This document shows positions 49,202 through 56,630 of a stretch of DNA of 56,630 nucleotides, piece after piece. A program made the translations under genes and the position numbers. The DNA lies in assembly GCA_900315795.1 (NCBI GenBank), contig ONAM01000003.1, positions 9,007-65,636 on the forward strand, in the 5' to 3' direction. The first letter of the stretch is position 1; every line of letters starts with the position of its first letter. The notes under the pieces are model-generated. The model did no database searches. It was not told the DNA's origin and worked only from the letters and a program-made list of their open reading frames with translations. The DNA is from Candidatus Avelusimicrobium caledoniensis (GTDB lineage Bacteria; Elusimicrobiota; Elusimicrobia; Elusimicrobiales; Elusimicrobiaceae).

Positions 49202-49618
49202 ATGATTAAAGAAGGATCTAAAGTAAAATTTGATTATACGCTGACGGTAGACGGCAACGTAGCCGACACTTCCGCCGGACGCGGCCCGTTAGAATATACC
49301 CACGGGGCAGGACACATCATCCCGGGATTGGAAAAAGAACTTACGGGCATGAAAGTAGGCGACAAAAAAACCGTCAAAGTCGCCCCGGAAGAGGGCTACG
49401 GCAACGTGTTGGATGAAGCTATCCGCCGCGTGCCGAAAACTTCTATCGGCGGAGCTGAAAATTTAAAAGTAGGCGACATGGTAGGCGCCAGCAACGCCGG
49501 GCATACGTTTCGCGCGGTGGTCAAAGAAATTACCGACAGCGAAGTGGTGTTAGATTTCAACCACCCCTTAGCCGGCAAAGAATTAACCTTTGACGTAGAA
49601 ATCAAAGAAATCAATTAG
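49202..49618 (+). CDS. FKBP-type peptidyl-prolyl isomerase (SlyD-like)
   Basis: 138 residues. The FKBP start VKFDYTLTVDGNVADTS, the active-site LEYTHGAGHIIPGLE, and an insert-in-flap domain with EGYGN and an overall SlyD arrangement are visible; the His-rich metal tail of SlyD is absent. Cytoplasmic, no signal peptide. AAGGAGAAAAT precedes the ATG at 49202; 10 extra upstream codons are in frame but have no ribosome binding site. Confidence 0.93.
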   Translation: MIKEGSKVKFDYTLTVDGNVADTSAGRGPLEYTHGAGHIIPGLEKELTGMKVGDKKTVKVAPEEGYGNVLDEAIRRVPKTSIGGAENLKVGDMVGASNAGHTFRAVVKEITDSEVVLDFNHPLAGKELTFDVEIKEIN

Positions 49619-49635
49619 TGGTAGCGTATTTGTAA

Positions 49636-49665
49636 GAACGCCCGCCAAGAATAAGGCGGGCGTTC
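49636..49665. terminator. terminator between FKBP gene and glycosyltransferase gene
   Basis: Perfect 11-base arms GAACGCCCGCC, followed by TTTTATTTT on the plus strand. The two genes converge here; it stops the FKBP transcript and may act on the other strand too. Confidence 0.8.
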
Positions 49666-49667
49666 TT

Positions 49668-50864
49668 TTATTTTCCAAACTTTTGCAAAAACCATTTTAA
49701 TACCCACTCGGGTTTATAGTCAATGATTTTGCGGTTGTGCGGCGTGTAACTTTCCGGCGGGGCCATGAGTTGTTTTTCCCGCGGCAGAAACGGATAAAAA
49801 TAATTCGTTACTACCTCTATATTAGGGTACCATAAATTGTGCACTTTTTTATCTATCCAATGTTGCAACCCTAAATTAGGCAGATTTAACCCCGCACTGG
49901 CCGCCCAAAAAACAGAATTAACCGCAATTACGTACAGCGCAAATTCTTGTTTGAGTAGCCAAAGCAAATGCCACGTTTGGTTAATGGTAAATTTTTTAAT
50001 ATCAATTTCCAAATAATTCTCGTTTTCCATCGGGCCGCCTTTAGTAACGCTCAGCACCATGTACCCTTGTTTAATAAGACCCAGTGCCAGTTCCTTAACG
50101 TGCGGATACACATAATTGGACCCGCGTGAGTCTAGCTGTAAAAACACAAGCCCTTTTTTACCACTCATTTTATTGCGGATCCGTTGCACATGTTCCGACA
50201 CCACCGCGGCGGGCTCTTGCGGGAAATACATCACCGGGGCAGGAACTTCGGCGGGCAACGGCAAACCAAACGTATCCAGCAAACTAATCACGCGGTGGGT
50301 TACTTTGGTACTGTAATCGTAATAAACGGGTACGGCTAAAAAGCCGTCCGGGATATTTTTAAAAGCGTCTTCGTAATCATAATTTTTCCAAATGAGCGGA
50401 TGACGAGAGCCGTTAAAATAAAACACCTTTTCAAAGTGCGGGTTTTCTTCCAACAGTTTACCGACAATCGGGGAGTTATTACGGTCAAACTGCGCGCCGA
50501 CATAGGCATAAAACGGCACGTTAGGATATTTCTTTTTGAGCTCCCCCCACACGGGCGTAGTATATAGGTAATCGCCAATACCCATAAAGAAAATAAACGC
50601 AAACCCTTTAACAGCCCCGGTAGCAAGCGCGTTATCCAAATTATAATGCACATGTTCATGGCGGTAAAGCGGACGCGAAATGCGGTAAAAATGCGGATCC
50701 GTCGGTAAAACAACCGCGCGGCAGTTGCTCCCGTCGTAGCGATACCACGGAGCTGTTTTTTCCGGCACAAAGGCCGTGCATGCGTGATACACCTGCCGCA
50801 TGATTTCATACGGCACACATAAAGCCCGGCGGGCACAAATTTTACGATATAATTTCCGATTCAT
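49668..50864 (-). CDS. GT9-like glycosyltransferase (heptosyltransferase-like)
   Basis: 398 residues. The block MGIGDYLYTTPVWGELKKKYP around residue 92 matches the N-terminal signature of glycosyltransferase family 9 (GD-L-TTP-L--LK--YP), and VNSVFWAASAGLNLPNLGL near 305 lies where family 9 has its nucleotide-sugar site. Family 9 adds heptose or similar sugars to lipopolysaccharide cores. The first ~85 residues are not recognised. ATG at 50864 chosen; its ribosome binding site (GGGGA) is 10 bases off and weak. Lies among pilin genes, so a role on pilins or LPS cannot be told apart. Confidence 0.65.
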   Translation of the reverse strand: MNRKLYRKICARRALCVPYEIMRQVYHACTAFVPEKTAPWYRYDGSNCRAVVLPTDPHFYRISRPLYRHEHVHYNLDNALATGAVKGFAFIFFMGIGDYLYTTPVWGELKKKYPNVPFYAYVGAQFDRNNSPIVGKLLEENPHFEKVFYFNGSRHPLIWKNYDYEDAFKNIPDGFLAVPVYYDYSTKVTHRVISLLDTFGLPLPAEVPAPVMYFPQEPAAVVSEHVQRIRNKMSGKKGLVFLQLDSRGSNYVYPHVKELALGLIKQGYMVLSVTKGGPMENENYLEIDIKKFTINQTWHLLWLLKQEFALYVIAVNSVFWAASAGLNLPNLGLQHWIDKKVHNLWYPNIEVVTNYFYPFLPREKQLMAPPESYTPHNRKIIDYKPEWVLKWFLQKFGK

Positions 50865-50909
50865 ACACAAAAAATCCCCGCGCGCACGCACGGGGAGAAA
50901 GGAAACGGC

Positions 50910-51401
50910 CTATTGATAATATTCAGTACCGCCGCCCGTAGTATGTTTCTTGGCCTGTGCGGCTTGGAAAAAAGCCGTACAATCGCCACTATGGCATATC
51001 CAAAACATCTCGCCTTTGGACAAACCATCTACCGGCAACCCCGTAGCATTAGCCGTACCTACGTACCCGCGCTCTAATTCCACTCCTGTTCCTTCCTTAG
51101 AACTAGCCACCGCATAACAGTTGCGGTACTTGGGATCACCGTACGGTTTAACGGCAAAGTTCCAATACTTGCCCTGTTGGCTTACCTTGATATCCAAATC
51201 ATTTAAATCACTAGGGCATCTACGATAGGCCGCGGCGTAAATCATAGCGGCATCTAAAATAGTTTTCGTCGTAAGTGTGGCCTCAGCCGTTTTAGATTTA
51301 TCTATGGCTTTGCGGTAATTAGGGAGTGCCACCGCCGACAAAATACCTACAATCAACATCACTACCAACATTTCAAGTAACGTAAAACCTTTTTTGTTCA
51401 T
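50910..51401 (-). CDS. type IV pilin-like protein
   Basis: 163 residues. Leader MNKKG (Gly at -1), mature FTLLEMLVVMLIVGILSAV with Glu5. AAGGAG precedes the ATG at 51401; the longer frame runs through the promoter and terminator and is rejected. Cys-containing globular domain ending in GGGTEYYQ. Distinct from the T11 pilins in leader, mature start and promoter. Confidence 0.9.
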   Translation of the reverse strand: MNKKGFTLLEMLVVMLIVGILSAVALPNYRKAIDKSKTAEATLTTKTILDAAMIYAAAYRRCPSDLNDLDIKVSQQGKYWNFAVKPYGDPKYRNCYAVASSKEGTGVELERGYVGTANATGLPVDGLSKGEMFWICHSGDCTAFFQAAQAKKHTTGGGTEYYQ

Positions 51402-51428
51402 AATTTTTCTCCTTGTAAATCTACTAAT

Positions 51429-51437
51429 AGTATAACA
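51429..51437 (-). promoter_or_regulatory. extended -10 promoter of the 50910 pilin
   Basis: TGT followed by TATACT (51429-51434) on the minus strand, just after a T7 tract that is also the tail of the terminator of the upstream pilin. No clear -35. Confidence 0.5.
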
Positions 51438-51443
51438 AAAAAA

Positions 51444-51463
51444 CCGCTTGATTTTACAAGCGG
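51444..51463 (-). terminator. terminator of the 51487 pilin
   Basis: CCGCTTG, ATTTTA, CAAGCGG, then T7 on the minus strand, 24 bases past the stop codon. Confidence 0.8.
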
Positions 51464-51486
51464 TATTGTAATATTTTTTATTTTTA

Positions 51487-52068
51487 TTACGGCATACGGA
51501 AATAATTCCAAGCACCCTCGGAGGTAGTATGCAACAATGTTCCTTTCATAATTTTTTTGCAATAAGCCCCTTTACTCTTAGTAAACTTATAGGCGGCACT
51601 TCCGCTAACCATTTCCACGCAGACCATTTCGTCCTCTTTGTATTGCGGATGATCCGGCACGGCATAAATTTCAAAGGAGGCCCCGCTATACGGGCCGGAA
51701 ATACGGGTTACCGCCACGGAACGTGCTACCGAATTTTGAATTTGGATAGACCAATCTGCATTAGATTTACCTTGCTTGTAATGTCCAAGGTATATTCCGT
51801 TTCTTGTTCCCGTCCACGGAATTTCTACCGCCAATTCATCAAACGTAGCGGGCCATTCTCCGTTAGCCAATTGGTACGCTTTAGCCGCCGTATATACACT
51901 TTTTAGCAAGGTAATCGCTTGAGTGGCCCGGCTTTTTTCCACTGCTTTTTGGTACTGCGGGAGCGCGACTGCGGCCAAAATTCCGACAATTAACACAACC
52001 ACCAATAATTCAATGAGCGTAAATGCTTTTGCGTCTAAACAACCCGTAGAACTACTTTCTTTTTGCAT
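51487..52068 (-). CDS. type IV pilin, T11 promoter
   Basis: 193 residues. Leader of 15 residues ending CLDAKA (Ala at -1), then FTLIELLVVVLIVGIL with Glu5. The ATG at 52068 has GGAGGG; an ATG in frame at 52101 lies in the promoter -10 region. It is a close paralogue of the pilin at 38749 (shared RATQA, YQLANGEW and EIPWTGT), but with no repeat element in the leader. Cys pair near the C-terminus. Confidence 0.92.
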   Translation of the reverse strand: MQKESSSTGCLDAKAFTLIELLVVVLIVGILAAVALPQYQKAVEKSRATQAITLLKSVYTAAKAYQLANGEWPATFDELAVEIPWTGTRNGIYLGHYKQGKSNADWSIQIQNSVARSVAVTRISGPYSGASFEIYAVPDHPQYKEDEMVCVEMVSGSAAYKFTKSKGAYCKKIMKGTLLHTTSEGAWNYFRMP

Positions 52069-52101
52069 ACATATCCCTCCTTGTGATTTCTGTTTAATCA
52101 A

Positions 52102-52129
52102 ATTAAATCAAAAAAAAAAACGATGTCAA
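52102..52129 (-). promoter_or_regulatory. T11-spacer promoter of the 51487-52068 pilin
   Basis: -35 TTGACA (52124-52129), 16-bp spacer with T11 (52110-52120), -10 TTTAAT (52102-52107). GATTTAATTTGATTA is the same as at 39499. The upstream C5/G5 repeat is absent. Confidence 0.75.
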
Positions 52130-52144
52130 GCAAAATTTTTTCCC

Positions 52145-52164
52145 GCGCAAATACCCATTTGCGC
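52145..52164. promoter_or_regulatory. inverted repeat overlapping the nifJ -35
   Basis: GCGCAAAT, ACCC, ATTTGCGC: perfect 8-base arms. The right arm contains the -35 of the nifJ promoter, so it is a candidate operator for an unknown regulator. Confidence 0.45.
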
Positions 52165-52187
52165 TTGAACTTTCAAAATTCTATAAT
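52159..52187 (+). promoter_or_regulatory. promoter of nifJ
   Basis: -35 TTGCGC (52159-52164), 17-bp spacer, perfect -10 TATAAT (52182-52187), giving a 5' leader of about 75 bases. Divergent from the 51487 pilin promoter, 30 bases away. Confidence 0.6.
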
Positions 52188-52268
52188 AGGTATAAGGTTT
52201 CGTTTAGCTTGCCCGGCAAGCAAAACCCAAAACCGTTTTTAATTCAAAAAATAAGGAGACTTTCCAGT

Positions 52269-55200
52269 ATGGCTAAATTAGTTGCTATGGACGGCAACGG
52301 GGCAGTATCCCACGTCGCCCATGCCACCAACGAAGTAATCGCTATTTACCCGATTACCCCGTCTTCCACGATGGGTGAAATCTGCGACGCAAAAAGCGCC
52401 AAAGGCGAAACAAACATTTGGGGCAATGTTCCCTCGGTTAGCGAATTGCAATCTGAAGGCGGTGCCTCCGGTGCGGTGCACGGCTCTTTGGTAGCCGGTG
52501 CACTGACCACCACGTTTACCGCTTCGCAAGGGTTGCTTTTGATGATTCCGAATATGTACAAAATCGCGGGCGAACTTACGCCTACGGTTTTCCACGTTTC
52601 GGCCCGCGCTATTGCGACCACCGCTTTGTCTATTTTCGGCGATCACTCCGACGTTATGGCCGTACGCCAAACCGGGTGGGCCATGTTGTGCTCGGATAAC
52701 CCGCAAGAAGCCATGGATATGGCTTTAGTGGCCCAAGCATCCACCTTGCGTGCCCGCGTACCGTTTGTGCACTTCTTTGACGGTTTCCGCACCAGCCACG
52801 AACTGAACATGGTGGAACCGCTCACCAAAGAACAAATGAAAGAAATGATTAACGACGAGCTTGTGGCCGCCCACAAATCGCGCGGCTTAAACCCGGAACA
52901 CCCGACCGTGCGCGGTACGGCTGCCAACCCGGATGTGTACTTCCAAGAACGCGAAGCCGTTAACAAATTCTATAACGCCGTACCCGGTATCGTCAAAGAA
53001 GAAATGGCGAAACTCGCCAAAATGACGGGCCGCACCTACGATTTGTTCCAATACTTCGGCGATAAAGATGCCGAACGCTTAATCGTTATTATGGGCTCCG
53101 GCGCCGACGTAGCGCAAAACGCCGTAGAACTGATGAAAGGCGAAAAAGTGGGCGTGCTCAAAGTTAAACTGTTCCGCCCGTTCTCTATTGCCGATTTCAT
53201 CCGCGTCATCCCGAACACCATTAAGAAAGTAGCCGTCATGGACCGCACCAAAGAGCCCGGCTCTTTAGGCGAGCCCTTGTTCCAAGATGTTTGCGCGGCC
53301 TTTTTAACCGAAGAAGCCAAAGCCAAATTTGCGACCACTCCTTTAATTATCGGCGGCCGCTATGGTATCGGCTCCAAAGATTTTACCCCTAGCGACATCA
53401 AAGCCGTATTTGACAATTTAGCCGCTAAAAACCCGGTAAAAGATTTTGTAGTTGGCATTAACGACGATTTGACGCATAAATCGCTCCCCGCTACTAAATT
53501 AGAAAGCAAAGCCGGCAACGATATTTTCGCGGCCTTGTTCTATGGACTCGGCTCTGACGGCACCGTCGGTGCGAACAAAAACACGATGAAAATTATTTCT
53601 GCCAACGGTTTCTTTGCGCAAGGATACTTCGTCTATGACTCTAAAAAATCGGGCTCTATGACGACGTCTCACATCCGCTTCGGCAAAAACTACATCCGCG
53701 CTCCGTACCTCATCCAAGCCGCTGATTTTATCGGCGTACACATGTTTGACTTCTTGGATAAATACGACGTGCTCGGCAAAGCCAAAAAAGGCGCGACCGT
53801 GCTCATCAACGCGCCCTACTCCGCCGAAGAAGTGTGGAATCACTTAACCGCGGAAGTACAACAAATCATCATTGACCGCCAATTAAAAGTTTATGTAATT
53901 GACGCGTCCGAAATTGCTTTGAAGACCGGCATGGGCAGCCGCACCAACACGATCATGCAAACGGCGTTCTTCGGTATTGCGGGTGTAATTCCGTCTGAAA
54001 AAGCGATTGCGGACATCAAACACGCCATTGAAAAAACCTATTCCAAAAAAGGCGAAGAAGTCGTACAGAAGAACTACAAAGCCGTAGATGCGGCCTTGGC
54101 GGGTCTACACGAAGTAAAATATCCGTCCAAAGTTTCTTCCAAACTGCACACCAAAGCCCCTGTTCCGGCCGATGCTCCGGCGTTTGTAAAAGACGTCTTG
54201 GGCGAAATGATTGCCGGACGCGGCGACGCTTTGCCTACCTCTAAAATGCCGGAAGGCGGCGTGTACCCGACGGGCACCACCCAATACGAAAAACGCAACA
54301 TTGCCATTATGGTTCCGGCGTGGGATCCTAATACGTGTATCCAATGCGGTTTCTGCTCTATGGTGTGCCCGCACGCGGCTATCCGCATTAAAGCGTACGA
54401 CGCCGATGCACTCAAAAATGCGCCGAAAACCTTTAAATCTGCCGACGGCAAAGCCGACCTCGCCGGTAAAAAATTCACCGTGCAAGTAGCGGTGGAAGAC
54501 TGCACCGGCTGCGGCGCGTGTGTATTTAACTGCCCGGCGAAAAACAAAGAAAACCCGGAAAAGAAAGCCATTAACATGGTACACCAACTTTCCGTGCGCG
54601 AAAACGAAATTGACAACTACGCTTTCTTCTTGGGCTTGAAACAAGCCGCTGTAAACACGAAGAAAGAAAGTGTCAAAGGTTCTCAAATGAGAAAGCCGTT
54701 GTTTGAGTTCTCCGGCGCGTGCGCGGGCTGCGGTGAAACTCCGTATGTAAAACTCTTAACGCAATTATTCGGTGATCGCTTAGCCGTTGCCAACGCGACG
54801 GGTTGTTCGTCCATTTACGGCGGCAACTTGCCCACCACCCCGTATTGCCAACGTGAAGACGGCAAAGGACCGGCGTGGGCCAACTCGCTCTTTGAAGATA
54901 ACGCCGAATTTGGGTTGGGTATGCGCTTAGCGTTTGACCAACTCAACCACGATGCTAAAGCCCTCTTGGAGCAAGCCAAACAAGATGAAAACTTCAAAGC
55001 CCATACGGCCTTGATTGACGCTATTTTGACGGCTGACCAAACAACCGATGCGGGCGTGGAAGAGCAACGCAAACGCGTAGCCGAACTCAAAGGTATTTTA
55101 GAAGGCGGCGCGAAAAAAGGTTGCGAAACTTGCAAACGCCTCTTAAGTTTGACCGACTATCTCATCCGCAAATCGGTGTGGATCTTGGGTGGTGACGGTT

Positions 55201-55841
55201 GGGCCTACGATATCGGCTACGGCGGTTTAGACCACGTTTTGGCCAGCGGCAAGAACATCAAAATCTTGGTGTTAGATACCGAAGTGTACTCCAACACCGG
55301 CGGTCAAATGTCCAAAGCGACCCCGTTAGGCGCGAAAGCTTTGTTTGCCGCGGGTGGCAAAACGATGCCGAAAAAAGACCTCGGTATGATTGCCATGACG
55401 TACGGCAACATCTACGTCGCGCAAGTAGCTATGGGTGCGAATATGAACCAAACCATCCAAGCCCTCGCGGAAGCCGACGCCTATGACGGTCCGGCCTTGG
55501 TAATTGCCTACTCGCACTGTATCGCTCACGGGATTGATATGTCCAAAGGTATGGGTGAAGCCAAACGCGCCGTACAAGCCGGCCGCTGGATCCTCTACCG
55601 CTTCAACCCCGAGGCCCGCTACGAAGGCAAGAACCCCTTGCACGTGGATAGCCCGCTCGGCGCGCCGACGTTGCCGCTAGCCGACTATATGAGTGGCGAA
55701 AACCGCTTTAAAGGGCTCATGCGCGATAACCCCGAACTGGCGCAAAAGCTCATTAAACAAGCGGAAAGCGAGTATGCGTGGAGACGCGACCTTTATAAAC
55801 AATTGGCCGCAATCACGCCCGCTGAGAAATTAGAGAAATAA
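52269..55841 (+). CDS. nifJ: pyruvate:ferredoxin oxidoreductase
   Basis: Single-chain PFOR of 1190 residues that oxidises pyruvate to acetyl-CoA and CO2 with ferredoxin reduction, central to anaerobic energy metabolism. Domains in order: pyruvate-binding domain I with AIYPITPSSTMGE near residue 25, domain II and the CoA domain (to about 640), a ferredoxin-like part with CIQCGFCSMVCP (about 690) and CTGCGACVFNCP (about 745), and the TPP domain with GACAGCGETPY (about 817), a catalytic GDGWAYDIGYGG and EVYSNTGGQ. AAGGAG is 10 bases before the ATG at 52269. The longer frame upstream has no ribosome binding site. It is monocistronic. Confidence 0.97.
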   Translation: MAKLVAMDGNGAVSHVAHATNEVIAIYPITPSSTMGEICDAKSAKGETNIWGNVPSVSELQSEGGASGAVHGSLVAGALTTTFTASQGLLLMIPNMYKIAGELTPTVFHVSARAIATTALSIFGDHSDVMAVRQTGWAMLCSDNPQEAMDMALVAQASTLRARVPFVHFFDGFRTSHELNMVEPLTKEQMKEMINDELVAAHKSRGLNPEHPTVRGTAANPDVYFQEREAVNKFYNAVPGIVKEEMAKLAKMTGRTYDLFQYFGDKDAERLIVIMGSGADVAQNAVELMKGEKVGVLKVKLFRPFSIADFIRVIPNTIKKVAVMDRTKEPGSLGEPLFQDVCAAFLTEEAKAKFATTPLIIGGRYGIGSKDFTPSDIKAVFDNLAAKNPVKDFVVGINDDLTHKSLPATKLESKAGNDIFAALFYGLGSDGTVGANKNTMKIISANGFFAQGYFVYDSKKSGSMTTSHIRFGKNYIRAPYLIQAADFIGVHMFDFLDKYDVLGKAKKGATVLINAPYSAEEVWNHLTAEVQQIIIDRQLKVYVIDASEIALKTGMGSRTNTIMQTAFFGIAGVIPSEKAIADIKHAIEKTYSKKGEEVVQKNYKAVDAALAGLHEVKYPSKVSSKLHTKAPVPADAPAFVKDVLGEMIAGRGDALPTSKMPEGGVYPTGTTQYEKRNIAIMVPAWDPNTCIQCGFCSMVCPHAAIRIKAYDADALKNAPKTFKSADGKADLAGKKFTVQVAVEDCTGCGACVFNCPAKNKENPEKKAINMVHQLSVRENEIDNYAFFLGLKQAAVNTKKESVKGSQMRKPLFEFSGACAGCGETPYVKLLTQLFGDRLAVANATGCSSIYGGNLPTTPYCQREDGKGPAWANSLFEDNAEFGLGMRLAFDQLNHDAKALLEQAKQDENFKAHTALIDAILTADQTTDAGVEEQRKRVAELKGILEGGAKKGCETCKRLLSLTDYLIRKSVWILGGDGWAYDIGYGGLDHVLASGKNIKILVLDTEVYSNTGGQMSKATPLGAKALFAAGGKTMPKKDLGMIAMTYGNIYVAQVAMGANMNQTIQALAEADAYDGPALVIAYSHCIAHGIDMSKGMGEAKRAVQAGRWILYRFNPEARYEGKNPLHVDSPLGAPTLPLADYMSGENRFKGLMRDNPELAQKLIKQAESEYAWRRDLYKQLAAITPAEKLEK

Positions 55842-55869
55842 CAACCGACACGAAGTTCTATTGTAACGC

Positions 55870-55902
55870 ACACTCCCCAAAATAAGTTATTTTGGGGAGT
55901 GT
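55870..55902 (+). terminator. terminator of nifJ
   Basis: Perfect 15-base arms beginning ACACTCCCCAAAATA with a 3-base loop, 28 bases after the stop; the tail TACTTTCT is only moderately T-rich. Confidence 0.65.
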
Positions 55903-56003
55903 TACTTTCTAGCGATACAATTTCCTATATTTTGGGTACCTTTGGCACCGATTTACCCCTGATGTACCTGTCGGTATGTCTATTTGGTTTTGAAAAATTC
56001 ACA

Positions 56004-56540
56004 CTATCTCCAGCCGCCTATAACGGAAAAACTAAAAGGCGTTTTGTTCCCTATCCAAATATTTCCATTTTTGTAATGCACACCACCCATTGATAAACAT
56101 ATGTTTTTTAAATTTTGTGAATCTTGAGGAGCTCCGCAATATTCTTTTCCTCCCCATCTATCTGCATGATCTAGGCATATAGAATAATTGAACAAAGCGG
56201 TTTTGTTATCATCTTTCATAAGAGTAACAGCAACATCCCAAGTACACATTTGATTGTAGGACCGCACGGCAAAAGCAATATGATCTTTCGTAATACAATA
56301 GCCCGCACCCTCGCAAGGGAATTCTATATCATAATCAGTAATGTAGTTACTATATGCGCCATGTTCTAAGTAATAGACTTCAGCGGCTTGTTTCATGGCC
56401 TTAACAGTAGGTATAACAGCAGCCAATCGACTTTTTATTATGACTTTTTGATATTGCGGTACAGCCACCGCCGCCAAAATACCGATGATAAGAACAACCA
56501 CTAAAAGTTCAATAAGCGTAAATGCTTGTTTGTTTTTCAT
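56004..56540 (-). CDS. type IV pilin, short leader, T11 promoter
   Basis: 178 residues. Leader MKNKQA with Ala at -1, mature FTLIELLVVVLIIGIL with Glu5; leader and start region are nearly identical in DNA to the pilin at 8873. The globular domain holds about six Cys and diverges from all others in the window. AGAGGAGA precedes the ATG. Converges with nifJ; about 100 bases between the nifJ terminator and its stop hold nothing recognisable. Confidence 0.92.
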   Translation of the reverse strand: MKNKQAFTLIELLVVVLIIGILAAVAVPQYQKVIIKSRLAAVIPTVKAMKQAAEVYYLEHGAYSNYITDYDIEFPCEGAGYCITKDHIAFAVRSYNQMCTWDVAVTLMKDDNKTALFNYSICLDHADRWGGKEYCGAPQDSQNLKNICLSMGGVHYKNGNIWIGNKTPFSFSVIGGWR

Positions 56541-56575
56541 ATCAATCTCCTCTGATAACTTTTACCAACAAATAA

Positions 56576-56603
56576 AATCTATCAAAAAAAAAAACGATGT
56601 CAA
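56576..56603 (-). promoter_or_regulatory. T11-spacer promoter of the 56004-56540 pilin
   Basis: -35 TTGACA (56598-56603), 16-bp spacer with T11 (56584-56594), -10 TAGATT (56576-56581). Predicted 5' leader about 29 bases. The sequence behind the -35 is T-rich and unlike the upstream repeat of the other copies. Confidence 0.75.
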
Positions 56604-56630
56604 GTCCTTTTTTTCAAGCAGAGCGAAAAA

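Noticed and set aside
1..56630. CRISPR array, prophage, insertion sequence or toxin-antitoxin pair
   Set aside because: No regularly spaced direct repeats, no transposase, integrase or phage structural motifs, and no small paired genes of those types were found on reading the whole window.

Overview
The window reads as a stretch of chromosome from an Elusimicrobiota bacterium, probably a gut-type relative of Elusimicrobium. This is inferred from the very large family of PilE-like pilins with almost identical N-termini, a complete type IV pilus (T4P) operon, pyruvate:ferredoxin oxidoreductase as sign of a fermentative anaerobe, Gram-negative envelope genes and overall protein style; no rRNA is present to confirm it. 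No prophage, insertion sequence, integrase or CRISPR array is visible. Most genes lie on the minus strand in tight operons.

Layout. 330-5698: PIN-TRAM membrane protein, fused ispDF, a lipoprotein, cysS and adenosine deaminase in one operon. 5803-14203: three stand-alone pilins, a MscS channel, two lipoproteins and a nadA-nadC-aminotransferase operon. 14287-17557: lon (with a histone-like tail and a CIRCE-like operator) and clpP. 18332-33230: a 14-gene T4P operon (peptidoglycan-anchor candidate, pilM-pilN fusion, pilO, pilP, pilQ, pilB, pilC, six pseudopilins, a metalloprotease). 33339-38643: an O-antigen-ligase/TPR protein and a lemA-M48-M48 operon. 38749-49101: a pilin, then ftsQ-ftsA-ftsZ-pilT-cmk-plsC-rpsA, a tRNA-Leu, smpB and three clustered pilins. 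49202-56540: FKBP isomerase, a GT9-like glycosyltransferase, three more pilins and nifJ.

In all 16 genes carry a type IV pilin-like N-terminus (or its variant). Six are stand-alone pilins, mostly with Ala before the cleavage site, and each has its own promoter of one stereotyped design: a -35 TTGACA, a 16-bp spacer holding a homopolymer of exactly 11 bases, then a weak -10. A seventh copy of this promoter at the left edge points to another pilin outside the window. Homopolymers in promoter spacers are a classic basis for slipped-strand phase variation, so this looks like a set of individually switchable or individually tuned pilins sharing one assembly machine. Three of these pilins also have leader peptides enlarged from about 6 to 45-65 residues by in-frame genomic repeat elements, which prepilin peptidase should remove. 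Structured repeats with compensatory base changes lie around the same genes. These pilin cassettes are the most novel part of the window.

All promoter, operator and terminator calls were made by eye; family assignments come from motifs read in the translations, not from database searches.
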